Below are positions 1 to 5,058 of a stretch of 5,058 nucleotides of DNA, piece after piece. Source of the stretch: Patescibacteria group bacterium (GTDB lineage: Bacteria > Patescibacteriota > Gracilibacteria > UBA1369 > JAHJTR01); contig JAHJTR010000169.1 in NCBI GenBank assembly GCA_018829865.1, positions 1 to 5,058 on the forward strand, in the 5' to 3' direction. Each line of letters begins with the position of its first letter. Positions within the stretch are counted from its first letter, which is position 1. The notes under the pieces were generated by a model that was not told where the DNA came from, did not search any database, and worked only from the letters and a program-made list of their open reading frames with translations. The position numbers and the translations under genes are program-made.

Positions 1-107
1 CCTTTGGCAGGTACTCCAACAATTTTAGGCAAAAGTGCCACAGCCAATATACCGATGATTGTGATCACAATCAAAAGCTCGATCAGCGTAAAACCTTTTC
101 GTTTCAT
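1..107 (-). CDS. Type IV prepilin (major or minor pilin), 3' end missing
   Basis: The visible N-terminus is a class-III signal: a short basic leader (MKRKG) followed by FTLIELLIVITIIGILAVAL, so prepilin peptidase should cut after Gly5 and N-methylate the new Phe1. Glu at mature position 5 is present, the residue known in pilins to pair with the N-terminus of the neighbouring subunit during assembly. Residues 6 to about 28 form the hydrophobic helix that anchors the subunit in the inner membrane and packs the fibre core. Only 35 full codons plus two bases of a Gly codon are in the window; the globular head lies beyond the left edge, so major pilin, minor pilin and pseudopilin cannot be told apart. 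The start is the only ATG giving a proper leader. It has no clear Shine-Dalgarno; an A-rich stretch precedes it. It follows pilC by 111 bp and has its own promoter, which favours a highly expressed major pilin. Confidence 0.93.
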   Translation of the reverse strand, partial: MKRKGFTLIELLIVITIIGILAVALLPKIVGVPAK

Positions 108-218
108 AGGTTTCTTTGTTAAATAATATTTATTTTTATATTTAAAAGTCATCGCAAGAATTATATGAGATCACCTTAATAAAAGCAAATTTATTTATGC
201 TGTATATCTAATCAAATC
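108..218 (-). other. 111-bp pilC-prepilin intergenic region and pilin 5' leader
   Basis: This AT-rich gap holds the prepilin promoter and a leader of about 45 nt rich in A and T. No convincing intrinsic terminator for pilC is present. A 6-bp A/T-only inverted repeat (AATAAA at 179-184 with TTTATT at 191-196) overlaps the -35 element but is too weak to call a terminator. Operon read-through and independent initiation may therefore both supply pilin mRNA. Confidence 0.5.
160..188 (-). promoter_or_regulatory. Sigma70-type promoter for the prepilin gene
   Basis: Read on the minus strand, a perfect -10 hexamer TATAAT (160-165) is separated by exactly 17 bp (166-182) from TTGCTT (183-188), which keeps the TTG of the -35 consensus TTGACA. 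Transcription would begin near position 153, leaving a 5' leader of roughly 45 nt before the ATG at 107. There is no TGn extended -10. The site sits in the 111-bp gap between pilC and the prepilin, so the pilin can be transcribed apart from the assembly genes. The assignment rests on sequence match and placement; AT-rich DNA throws up chance TATAAT boxes, but the spacing and position are good. Confidence 0.62.
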
Positions 219-1469
219 CTACCCCCCAGCACTCAAACTACTAATATCCATAATCGGCAGCATAATCGCCGCCACAAGTCCTCCAACCACAACACCAATC
301 ACAACCATAATTATCGGCTCAAGCATTTTCATCAAATTCTGCACATAATTATCAACCTCCTCTTCATAATAATCAGCAATTTTCAGCGTCAATGTATCCA
401 GCTGCGCCGTCTGCTCACCAACCGCAACCATATTCGCCAACATCGGAGGAAACAAATCTCCACTATCAGCCATATTATCCGCAAGCTTAAGCCCCCTTGA
501 AACATCCTCGCTCATCAGCCCCAGCCTCAACCTATAAACCTCATTCCCCAAAGAATCCCCAACAATTTTAAGTGACTTGATAATCGCAATCCCACTCGCC
601 AGCATATTCCCCAAATTCCGCGAAAACTGAGCCAAAATCACTTTCTGCAAAAGCGGCCCAAAAATCGGAAGCTTCAGCATAATTTTATCCCACAAATACA
701 TTCCGGCCTCGGTTTTTTTATAAATAATCACGCCAAGCACAATCGCCAACATAGACATCAAAATATACTGCCAATAACCAACGGTAAATTCGCTCATCAC
801 TATCAAAATCTTAGTAGGCAAGGGGAGTTCCTTCCCACTCTCCAAAAATATCTGACTAATCGGCGGCACCACCATAATCATCACCACAAACACAGCCGCA
901 AACATTATCAAAAATATAATCACGGGATAAATCATCGCCCCCTTAATTTTCGCCCTGATCGAAGCATTTTTCTCAAGCTGAATCGACAAATCCTTAAGCA
1001 CACTATTTAATTGCCCACTAGCTTCCCCCGATTTAATCATCCCAATCTCAGCTTCCCCAAAAACATCAACATGCTCAGTCATAGCATCACTCAAACTCTC
1101 ACCGCCCTCAACCCTATCAACCAAATCATTAATCACCTCCTTAAATCTCTTATTCTCCTCCTGCGCCTCAATAATCATCAGCGATTTCGTCAACGGCATC
1201 CCCGCATTAATCATCACCGAAAGCATCTGAAAATAAGCAACTTTCGTCTTAATCGGAATAGTCGAAAGCGCCTGCAATTTATCATTCAACATATTAAAAG
1301 TATCCACCAAAAAATTCCCGGTTTTCTTAATCCGTTTAGCCTGCATTTTAATTTGCGCAAGATCAACATCTTTGGCTTCACTCTCCTCAATATTCATTAT
1401 AATCTCATCCGCTTTTTGCTCAGCGACAGTCTTTTTTTGAAACAGATTTTTTTTATTTTCCTCAGCCAT
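219..1469 (-). CDS. pilC: Type IV pilus inner-membrane platform protein PilC (GspF family)
   Basis: This polytopic inner-membrane protein is the platform on which the assembly ATPase acts, coupling ATP-driven rotation to pilin insertion. The 416 residues match the usual family length of about 400. Two T2SSF repeats are visible, at about 77-202 and 279-405. Their openings align: FQMLSVMINAGMPLTKSL (80-97) and FSRNLGNMLASGIAIIKSL (282-300). Three membrane segments are evident at about 181-203, 232-250 and 384-407, the last beginning with the family-typical LEP (383-385). A charged cytoplasmic arm of about 75 residues precedes the first repeat and probably contacts PilB. The ATG at 1469 is preceded by AAAGTTAAAATTT, with no Shine-Dalgarno. 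The gene follows pilB by 39 bp with no terminator between, so co-transcription is likely. It ends in TAG. Membership of PilC/GspF is secure; T4P rather than type II secretion is inferred from the PilN/PilO and prepilin neighbours. Confidence 0.95.
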   Translation of the reverse strand: MAEENKKNLFQKKTVAEQKADEIIMNIEESEAKDVDLAQIKMQAKRIKKTGNFLVDTFNMLNDKLQALSTIPIKTKVAYFQMLSVMINAGMPLTKSLMIIEAQEENKRFKEVINDLVDRVEGGESLSDAMTEHVDVFGEAEIGMIKSGEASGQLNSVLKDLSIQLEKNASIRAKIKGAMIYPVIIFLIMFAAVFVVMIMVVPPISQIFLESGKELPLPTKILIVMSEFTVGYWQYILMSMLAIVLGVIIYKKTEAGMYLWDKIMLKLPIFGPLLQKVILAQFSRNLGNMLASGIAIIKSLKIVGDSLGNEVYRLRLGLMSEDVSRGLKLADNMADSGDLFPPMLANMVAVGEQTAQLDTLTLKIADYYEEEVDNYVQNLMKMLEPIIMVVIGVVVGGLVAAIMLPIMDISSLSAGG

Positions 1470-1508
1470 AAATTTTAACTTTGCGATATTATTTTTTTGG
1501 TAGGAGGT
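1470..1508 (-). other. 39-bp pilB-pilC intergenic spacer
   Basis: No promoter, terminator hairpin or Shine-Dalgarno is visible on the coding strand. Just after the pilB stop the transcript reads ACCTCCTA (1501-1508), similar to the 3' end of 16S rRNA rather than complementary to it, followed by an A-run and AT-rich sequence up to the pilC ATG. Read-through from pilB into pilC is the simplest interpretation. Confidence 0.5.
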
Positions 1509-3116
1509 TTAAGACCCGGTCACCCGAGAAACACGATAAACTTCACTAAGCGTAGTCTGCCCCTGCAAAGCCTGAATAATCCCGGCTTGTTCAAGAGTAA
1601 CCATCCCATCGGCGATAGCCTGCTCCTCAATTTCCAAAGTATTGCCTTTCTCTAAAATAGCTTTTTTAACTCCTTGCGACATTTTCATCACCTCAAAAAG
1701 CCCGACTCGCCCATAAAACCCGACTCCATTGCACTCGTCGCATCCTCCTCCTTTATAAAACTTCATATCATCAAACAATTTAGCATCATAATTTTTTTTC
1801 TCATTATCACTAAGTTTATCGAGAGACTTTTTAACTGTAGTCAAAATCGACTCATCCGGTTTATCTTCAACCTTACATTTCTGGCATATCTTCCGCACAA
1901 GACGCTGAGCAATAATTATGTTCACAGTCGCCACAATCAAAAACGGCTCAATATCCATATTCATAATTCTGGTCAAAGTCTCAACCGCACTATTCGTGTG
2001 AATAGTAGAGAACACCAAATGCCCCGTAAGCGAAGCCTCGATCGCAATATTAATCGTTTCATGATCACGAATTTCACCCACCATAATAATATCAGGATCC
2101 TGCCTCAGCGCCGTACGCAGCCCGGAAGCAAAAGTATAATCAATATCGGGATGAACCTGACTCTGATTCAATCCAGGCAGCTCAATTTCCACCGGATCCT
2201 CAATGGTCAAAATATTCACCTCAGGTTTATTCAAAATCATCAGCGCCGCATAAAGAGTAGTCGTTTTACCGCTACCCGTAGGCCCTGTAGTCAAAACAAT
2301 CCCATTTGGCATTTCAAGCGCCTCATTAATAAATTGCAAGGAGCTACCGGATATCCCCAGTTTTTCAAGCGTCGGAATATCACGAGACTTATCTTGAATA
2401 CGCATAACCACTTTCTCACCACGCGTTGTGGGCAGAGTGGAAACACGCAAATCCATTTCACGCCCATCTTCCGTCGTCACCTCGGTTCTCCCATCCTGCG
2501 GCATTCGTTGTTCATCAATTTTAAGATTCGACATAATTTTAATTCTAGAAACAACAGCCGGATGAATATTATTAGGGTATTCAACGATCTTTCTCAAAAT
2601 CCCATCAACTCTATAACGGATAATCACCGTATTTTCATAAGGCTCCATATGAATATCACTCGAACGCATATCCAAAGCATAACTAATCACGCTAAGCACA
2701 AGTTGCGGAATATTCCCGGCCATTATCGCATCTTTAAGCCCTTGCAGCTTCACATTTGCCGCCGCTGCTTTAGCTTTCGTAGGGTCATTATTCGGTTTGG
2801 AGTTTGCCACCGTCGCCGCAGTAACCACCACCGCCGGCGATGAAGCCACGGTAGCGTCAACTGGCAGCGCAATATTAGCCACCTTTGCAGCTTGCCCGGC
2901 ATGCCCCGCATCCACAACCCTTTGAACCTGGCTGGCTGCGGTAGCAACTGCATCAGATTTCTGTGGCCCGCCCAAAGTTGGAGCAGGATTGCCCGAAGTT
3001 GGAGCAGAGTGCGAAGTTGGAGCAGAGTTGCACTCTGCTTCTTCATCGCGCAGAATTCCATCCGCTTGATCAACGTGCTTTTGTTGCCCCTCAATATTTA
3101 TTGGTTCATCAACCAT
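1509..3116 (-). CDS. pilB: Type IV pilus assembly ATPase PilB (GspE/T2SSE family) with low-complexity N-terminal arm
   Basis: This is the cytoplasmic hexameric ATPase that powers pilus extension. The T2SSE region runs from about residue 133 to the end. It holds the N2-domain signature SSDIHMEP (152-159), Walker A GPTGSGKTTT (278-287), the Asp box TIEDPVE (304-310), an atypical Walker B with Glu348 in DPDIIMVGEIRD (340-351) and the His box TGHLVFSTIHTN (364-375). It also has two CxxC pairs (Cys411/414 and Cys459/462), the zinc site typical of PilB/GspE and absent from the retraction ATPase PilT; this supports PilB. All catalytic motifs are intact. Unusually, the first 130 residues show no recognisable MshEN/T2SSE_N domain; they form an Ala/Thr/Pro/Val-rich arm containing a repeated S/P-A-P-T unit. 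The ATG overlaps the pilO stop by one base (TAATG), so translation is probably coupled. The 535-residue length is slightly short for the family. Confidence 0.96.
   Translation of the reverse strand: MVDEPINIEGQQKHVDQADGILRDEEAECNSAPTSHSAPTSGNPAPTLGGPQKSDAVATAASQVQRVVDAGHAGQAAKVANIALPVDATVASSPAVVVTAATVANSKPNNDPTKAKAAAANVKLQGLKDAIMAGNIPQLVLSVISYALDMRSSDIHMEPYENTVIIRYRVDGILRKIVEYPNNIHPAVVSRIKIMSNLKIDEQRMPQDGRTEVTTEDGREMDLRVSTLPTTRGEKVVMRIQDKSRDIPTLEKLGISGSSLQFINEALEMPNGIVLTTGPTGSGKTTTLYAALMILNKPEVNILTIEDPVEIELPGLNQSQVHPDIDYTFASGLRTALRQDPDIIMVGEIRDHETINIAIEASLTGHLVFSTIHTNSAVETLTRIMNMDIEPFLIVATVNIIIAQRLVRKICQKCKVEDKPDESILTTVKKSLDKLSDNEKKNYDAKLFDDMKFYKGGGCDECNGVGFYGRVGLFEVMKMSQGVKKAILEKGNTLEIEEQAIADGMVTLEQAGIIQALQGQTTLSEVYRVSRVTGS
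2975..3025 (-). repeat. Short in-frame tandem repeat in the 5' part of pilB
   Basis: Three copies of a 12-bp unit (AAGTTGGAGCAG on the plus strand) lie at 2975-2986, 2996-3007 and 3014-3025, with start-to-start distances of 21 and 18 bp. The last two copies sit within a longer identical 17-bp unit (2994-3010 and 3012-3028). Both distances are multiples of three, so the reading frame is kept. The protein reads SAPTS, SAPTS, then PAPTL (residues 31-48). This suggests local duplication by slippage or recombination in a tolerant linker. Confidence 0.85.
3021..3039 (-). repeat. Perfect 8-bp inverted repeat (hairpin) inside the pilB 5' coding region
   Basis: AGCAGAGT (3021-3028) and ACTCTGCT (3032-3039) are exact reverse complements around a 3-nt loop. 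In the pilB mRNA this would form a compact stem-loop about 77 nt after the start codon, overlapping the last copy of the tandem repeat. No U-run follows on the coding strand, so it is not an intrinsic terminator. Whether it has any role, such as slowing ribosomes, is unknown. Confidence 0.6.
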
Positions 3117-3118
3117 TA
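3114..3118 (-). promoter_or_regulatory. Overlapping stop-start (TAATG) coupling pilO and pilB
   Basis: The pilO stop TAA (3118-3116) shares its last base with the pilB ATG (3116-3114). The preceding 20 nt hold only a weak purine stretch (GAAG), so pilB initiation likely depends on ribosomes finishing pilO and re-initiating. The same logic applies at the pilN/pilO junction, where TAA (3770-3768) and ATG (3766-3764) are one base apart. Confidence 0.6.
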
Positions 3119-3766
3119 TTCTACTTCAGTTAAACTTTTTTGAAAGTAAGCGACTCCATCAATAGTAAACGATAAAACCTCAATTTCTTCTTCCTCCTCA
3201 CCTTCAACTACTGCCTCAACCGTCTCAGGAAACACAATATTAATTTTCTCAATCGCCATCAATCTGTAAGGATTATCAAAATCCCCACTTTTCGAAATAT
3301 AATTGAGTAAATTCGTAAAATTAGTTCTGGAGCCCTGCACATTCATCGTAAATTCAAGCCTCATATAATCATCCATCGTCGCAGCTTCACCAAAGCTCAA
3401 ACTATTTAAAGTAAGCGGCTCATTCGGGAAATTATTATCGAGAAAGAATTGTTCAAGCAATCGGGTCAGCTCGGTCATCGATTCACCGGGAGGCAGTATT
3501 GTATCGGATTTATCGGTTTTATCTTTAATCATATCCGTATAAGTTTTTTTCCGACTTTTATATTTATCATCCAGATCAGCTTCTTTCGTCTGATAATCCT
3601 GAATCATCGTCGTATTGGTTTTAATAAACCCCTTGATTTTGTTATATTCCGAAAATTGCAAAAAGCCATAATACCCCGCAATAAGCAGAATAATCGCAGT
3701 GGCACCTATCAGCATATTCGCTGTTTTTTTATATCTCTGCGCCCGTTTTTGAATAATTTTACTCAT
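3116..3766 (-). CDS. pilO: PilO-like inner-membrane alignment protein
   Basis: PilO pairs with PilN in the inner membrane and links the cytoplasmic motor to extracytoplasmic parts of the pilus machine. The 216 residues have the family layout and length (about 200). A basic cytoplasmic tail is followed by one membrane helix (about 17-37) and a charged, probably coiled-coil stretch (about 40-88). A ferredoxin-like module then starts at LPPGESMTELTRLLEQFF (91-108). Strand-like segments at 136-144 (RLEFTMNVQ), 172-179 and 197-208 (VLSFTIDGVAYF), and a helix at 147-159, match the PilO arrangement. An acidic loop (188-196, including a run of five Glu) lies between the last two strands and is not typical. 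Sequence identity to well-studied PilO proteins looks weak, so the call rests on architecture and position. The gene starts one base after the pilN-like stop and its own stop overlaps the pilB start, indicating a coupled operon. No Shine-Dalgarno is visible. Confidence 0.8.
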   Translation of the reverse strand: MSKIIQKRAQRYKKTANMLIGATAIILLIAGYYGFLQFSEYNKIKGFIKTNTTMIQDYQTKEADLDDKYKSRKKTYTDMIKDKTDKSDTILPPGESMTELTRLLEQFFLDNNFPNEPLTLNSLSFGEAATMDDYMRLEFTMNVQGSRTNFTNLLNYISKSGDFDNPYRLMAIEKINIVFPETVEAVVEGEEEEEIEVLSFTIDGVAYFQKSLTEVE

Positions 3767-3767
3767 A

Positions 3768-5057
3768 TTATTGAACTTTAATTTTTATTGTAGAGTCGAT
3801 AACCCCGATTTCTTCAGCTTCCTCATCCCTTAAATCAGAGCCTTCCTGTAAATCCAAAGTGATTTGCAGATTAGAAAGATAATTTTTATTTTCCGGATTG
3901 TAGGACTTTGAAAACGATCGTTTAGTCACATTGGCAAATTTAGCTGATTGCTCCAACATATCGATTAAATCAACAATTTTAGTGAAATTCTTACTATCTT
4001 TAGTTGTAACTCTCCCGCTAATCGATATTTTATCTCCTGCCAAATTAAACGAAGTATAGACAATACTGCTAAGTGAAGCCCATTTTTTACTATCATGATT
4101 AGGATCGATTCTCTTGGTAACTTCCCGCAGCTCATCAATCACCATACCCCAATCAATTTTTTTATCGGCAATTTGCTGAATAATAGAGTAATTGCTTTTG
4201 CTTAAAGAAACAATTTTATTCTTCAGCTCTTTCAAATTAGCATCAAAATCCTTCTCCAGCGAAATGCCCAAAAACTCATTTCTCAGCATATTATCGGCAT
4301 AAATCAGTTTAACAGTCTCCAAAATCTGAATATCAATCTGCCCGTCTTTGATTTGATCCGCAGTAGCTTTATCTTCCGTAATCTTTTTTTTAATATCGGC
4401 AATTTGCCCATCGACAACGGTCCTAAAATGAGTTTTATAGTCATTCATAGTCAAATTGCTATCCTCAAATTGATCAGTCACGCCGCTAGGCAAAGTCTCA
4501 AAAGTCAGCCCTTGTTTGGTTTTATTAAAAGTCTCAATAATTTCCTTTTTTACAGTATCCTTTTTTGTTAAGGAGGTTTCAGACTCGTATTCATCGGCCA
4601 AATCAATAATTTTATCCAGATCAAATTTCGCCAGAATAATATTTTTCTGCACATAATCATTATATTCAACCTTGATTTGTTCTTGTGAAGTAGTCGATTT
4701 CTGAAACAAATTAGTGCCGAACAGATTGAAAGAAGGGGATAGTTGGGTATAGAAGAAAACATGCACACCAATCGCCAAAACCGCTCCAAATGCCATCACA
4801 ATCTTCGCCAAAGTATAATAATTCTCTTCCTTCATTGATGTTGAAGGAGATAACCCCTTAATTTTATTAAGCACACTCGATCCCAAAATAGATGATGTTT
4901 CTGTGGATTTATCCTTTTGAGAAATAATATTATCCAAAACCCCTTTTTTCTCAGGTTCAGCCTCTTTTTCAGGAAGACTGAAAATATTCTTTTTTTCAGG
5001 AGAGGGAGCCGCAGGACCACCATCCTCTTTTTTAATTTTGCCGAATAATTTACCCAT
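3768..5057 (-). CDS. pilN: PilN-like inner-membrane protein with enlarged cytoplasmic and extracytoplasmic regions
   Basis: This is probably the PilN partner of the PilO-like protein encoded next. The 429 residues contain one clear membrane helix (about 85-104), a Lys/Glu/Pro-rich cytoplasmic tail of about 80 residues and a long outer region. From about 298 a PilN-type pattern appears: IDWGMVIDELREVTKRI (301-317), a strand pair ending in KISISGRVTT (343-352), a helix (354-371), then FANVTKRSFS (374-383) and LSNLQITLDL (394-403). This resembles the W..vL.eL, l.l.G.a and F.~v.l elements of PilN. PilN is usually about 180-220 residues with a short tail carrying an INLLP-like PilM-binding motif; that motif is not visible here, and residues about 120-297 form an extra helical segment. 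The ATG at 5057 lies one base from the window edge, so an earlier start cannot be excluded, nor can upstream regulation be seen. An acidic tail (406-416) follows the domain. The family call is from architecture and neighbours. Confidence 0.68.
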   Translation of the reverse strand: MGKLFGKIKKEDGGPAAPSPEKKNIFSLPEKEAEPEKKGVLDNIISQKDKSTETSSILGSSVLNKIKGLSPSTSMKEENYYTLAKIVMAFGAVLAIGVHVFFYTQLSPSFNLFGTNLFQKSTTSQEQIKVEYNDYVQKNIILAKFDLDKIIDLADEYESETSLTKKDTVKKEIIETFNKTKQGLTFETLPSGVTDQFEDSNLTMNDYKTHFRTVVDGQIADIKKKITEDKATADQIKDGQIDIQILETVKLIYADNMLRNEFLGISLEKDFDANLKELKNKIVSLSKSNYSIIQQIADKKIDWGMVIDELREVTKRIDPNHDSKKWASLSSIVYTSFNLAGDKISISGRVTTKDSKNFTKIVDLIDMLEQSAKFANVTKRSFSKSYNPENKNYLSNLQITLDLQEGSDLRDEEAEEIGVIDSTIKIKVQ

Positions 5058-5058
5058 A

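Noticed and set aside
1011..1478. Open frame on the plus strand opposite the 5' part of pilC
   Set aside because: Composition is His/Asn/Leu-rich without any domain, and the opposite strand carries a clear T2SSF repeat, so this is a coding shadow.
1501..1511. AGGAGG on the plus strand as a ribosome binding site
   Set aside because: No start codon follows at a suitable distance on the plus strand and the downstream sequence is antisense to pilB.
1496..1525. Possible terminator between pilB and pilC
   Set aside because: Only a 3-bp GC pairing can be drawn and it is followed by A rather than U residues on the coding strand.
1674..2843. Long open frame on the plus strand opposite pilB
   Set aside because: It is antisense to the conserved catalytic region of pilB, and its translation is rich in Arg, His, Asn and Ile with no recognisable domain. 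It is a shadow of the minus-strand gene.
3012..3040. T-arm-like hairpin that could suggest a tRNA 3' half
   Set aside because: The stem could be drawn as 5 bp with a 7-nt loop, but the loop (GTGCAAC) lacks the TTC core, and no D-arm, anticodon arm or acceptor pairing was found around it.
2750..3094. Alternative minus-strand frame overlapping the pilB low-complexity arm
   Set aside because: The Leu/Arg/Trp-rich translation lacks any domain. The frame overlapped is continuous with the ATPase domain and starts at a coupled ATG, so the pilB frame is preferred.
4569..4577. TAAGGAGGT on the plus strand as a ribosome binding site
   Set aside because: No start codon lies within the usual 5-10 nt, and the region is inside the PilN-like gene on the other strand.
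219..5057. UGA-to-glycine recoding (code 25) as in some Patescibacteria
   Set aside because: Four long genes read through with no in-frame TGA and use ordinary GGN glycine codons, so the standard bacterial code fits.

Overview
The window reads as part of a type IV pilus (T4P) assembly locus. All five genes lie on the minus strand, so the operon runs from the right edge to the left. In transcription order they are: a PilN-like inner-membrane protein (5057-3768), a PilO-like protein (3766-3116), the PilB/GspE-family assembly ATPase (3116-1509), the PilC/GspF-family platform protein (1469-219), and a type IV prepilin cut off by the left edge (107-1). No tRNA, rRNA, CRISPR array or insertion sequence was seen. 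The DNA is essentially all coding; the only gaps are 39 bp (pilB to pilC) and 111 bp (pilC to prepilin).

The genes fit one machine. PilN and PilO would form the single-pass inner-membrane alignment subcomplex. PilC would be the membrane platform that the hexameric ATPase PilB turns while it extracts processed pilins and adds them to the fibre. The prepilin would supply the subunits. PilM, the retraction ATPase PilT, the prepilin peptidase PilD and any secretin are not in view. PilM may lie beyond the right edge, since it usually precedes pilN. The first three genes are packed for translational coupling (1-nt gap, then a 1-nt overlap). The prepilin has its own good sigma70-type promoter, with a perfect TATAAT and a 17-bp spacer, which fits the need for far more pilin than assembly protein.

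Organism: bacterial, moderately AT-rich (around 40% GC by eye, near 33% in parts of pilN/pilO). Visible stops are TAA or TAG, and the long ORFs contain no in-frame TGA, so nothing suggests UGA recoding. None of the four start codons with visible upstream sequence has a clear Shine-Dalgarno motif. The divergent PilN/PilO proteins, the ATPase lacking the usual N-terminal domain and the compact layout fit a candidate-phyla-radiation (Patescibacteria) genome, but this is inference with low confidence.

The most unusual parts are the N-terminus of PilB (an Ala/Thr/Pro-rich, GC-rich low-complexity arm with a DNA tandem repeat and hairpin where the MshEN/T2SSE_N domain usually sits) and the enlarged PilN-like protein. 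I see no evidence for a wholly new system; this is a recognisable pilus operon with lineage-specific elaborations.
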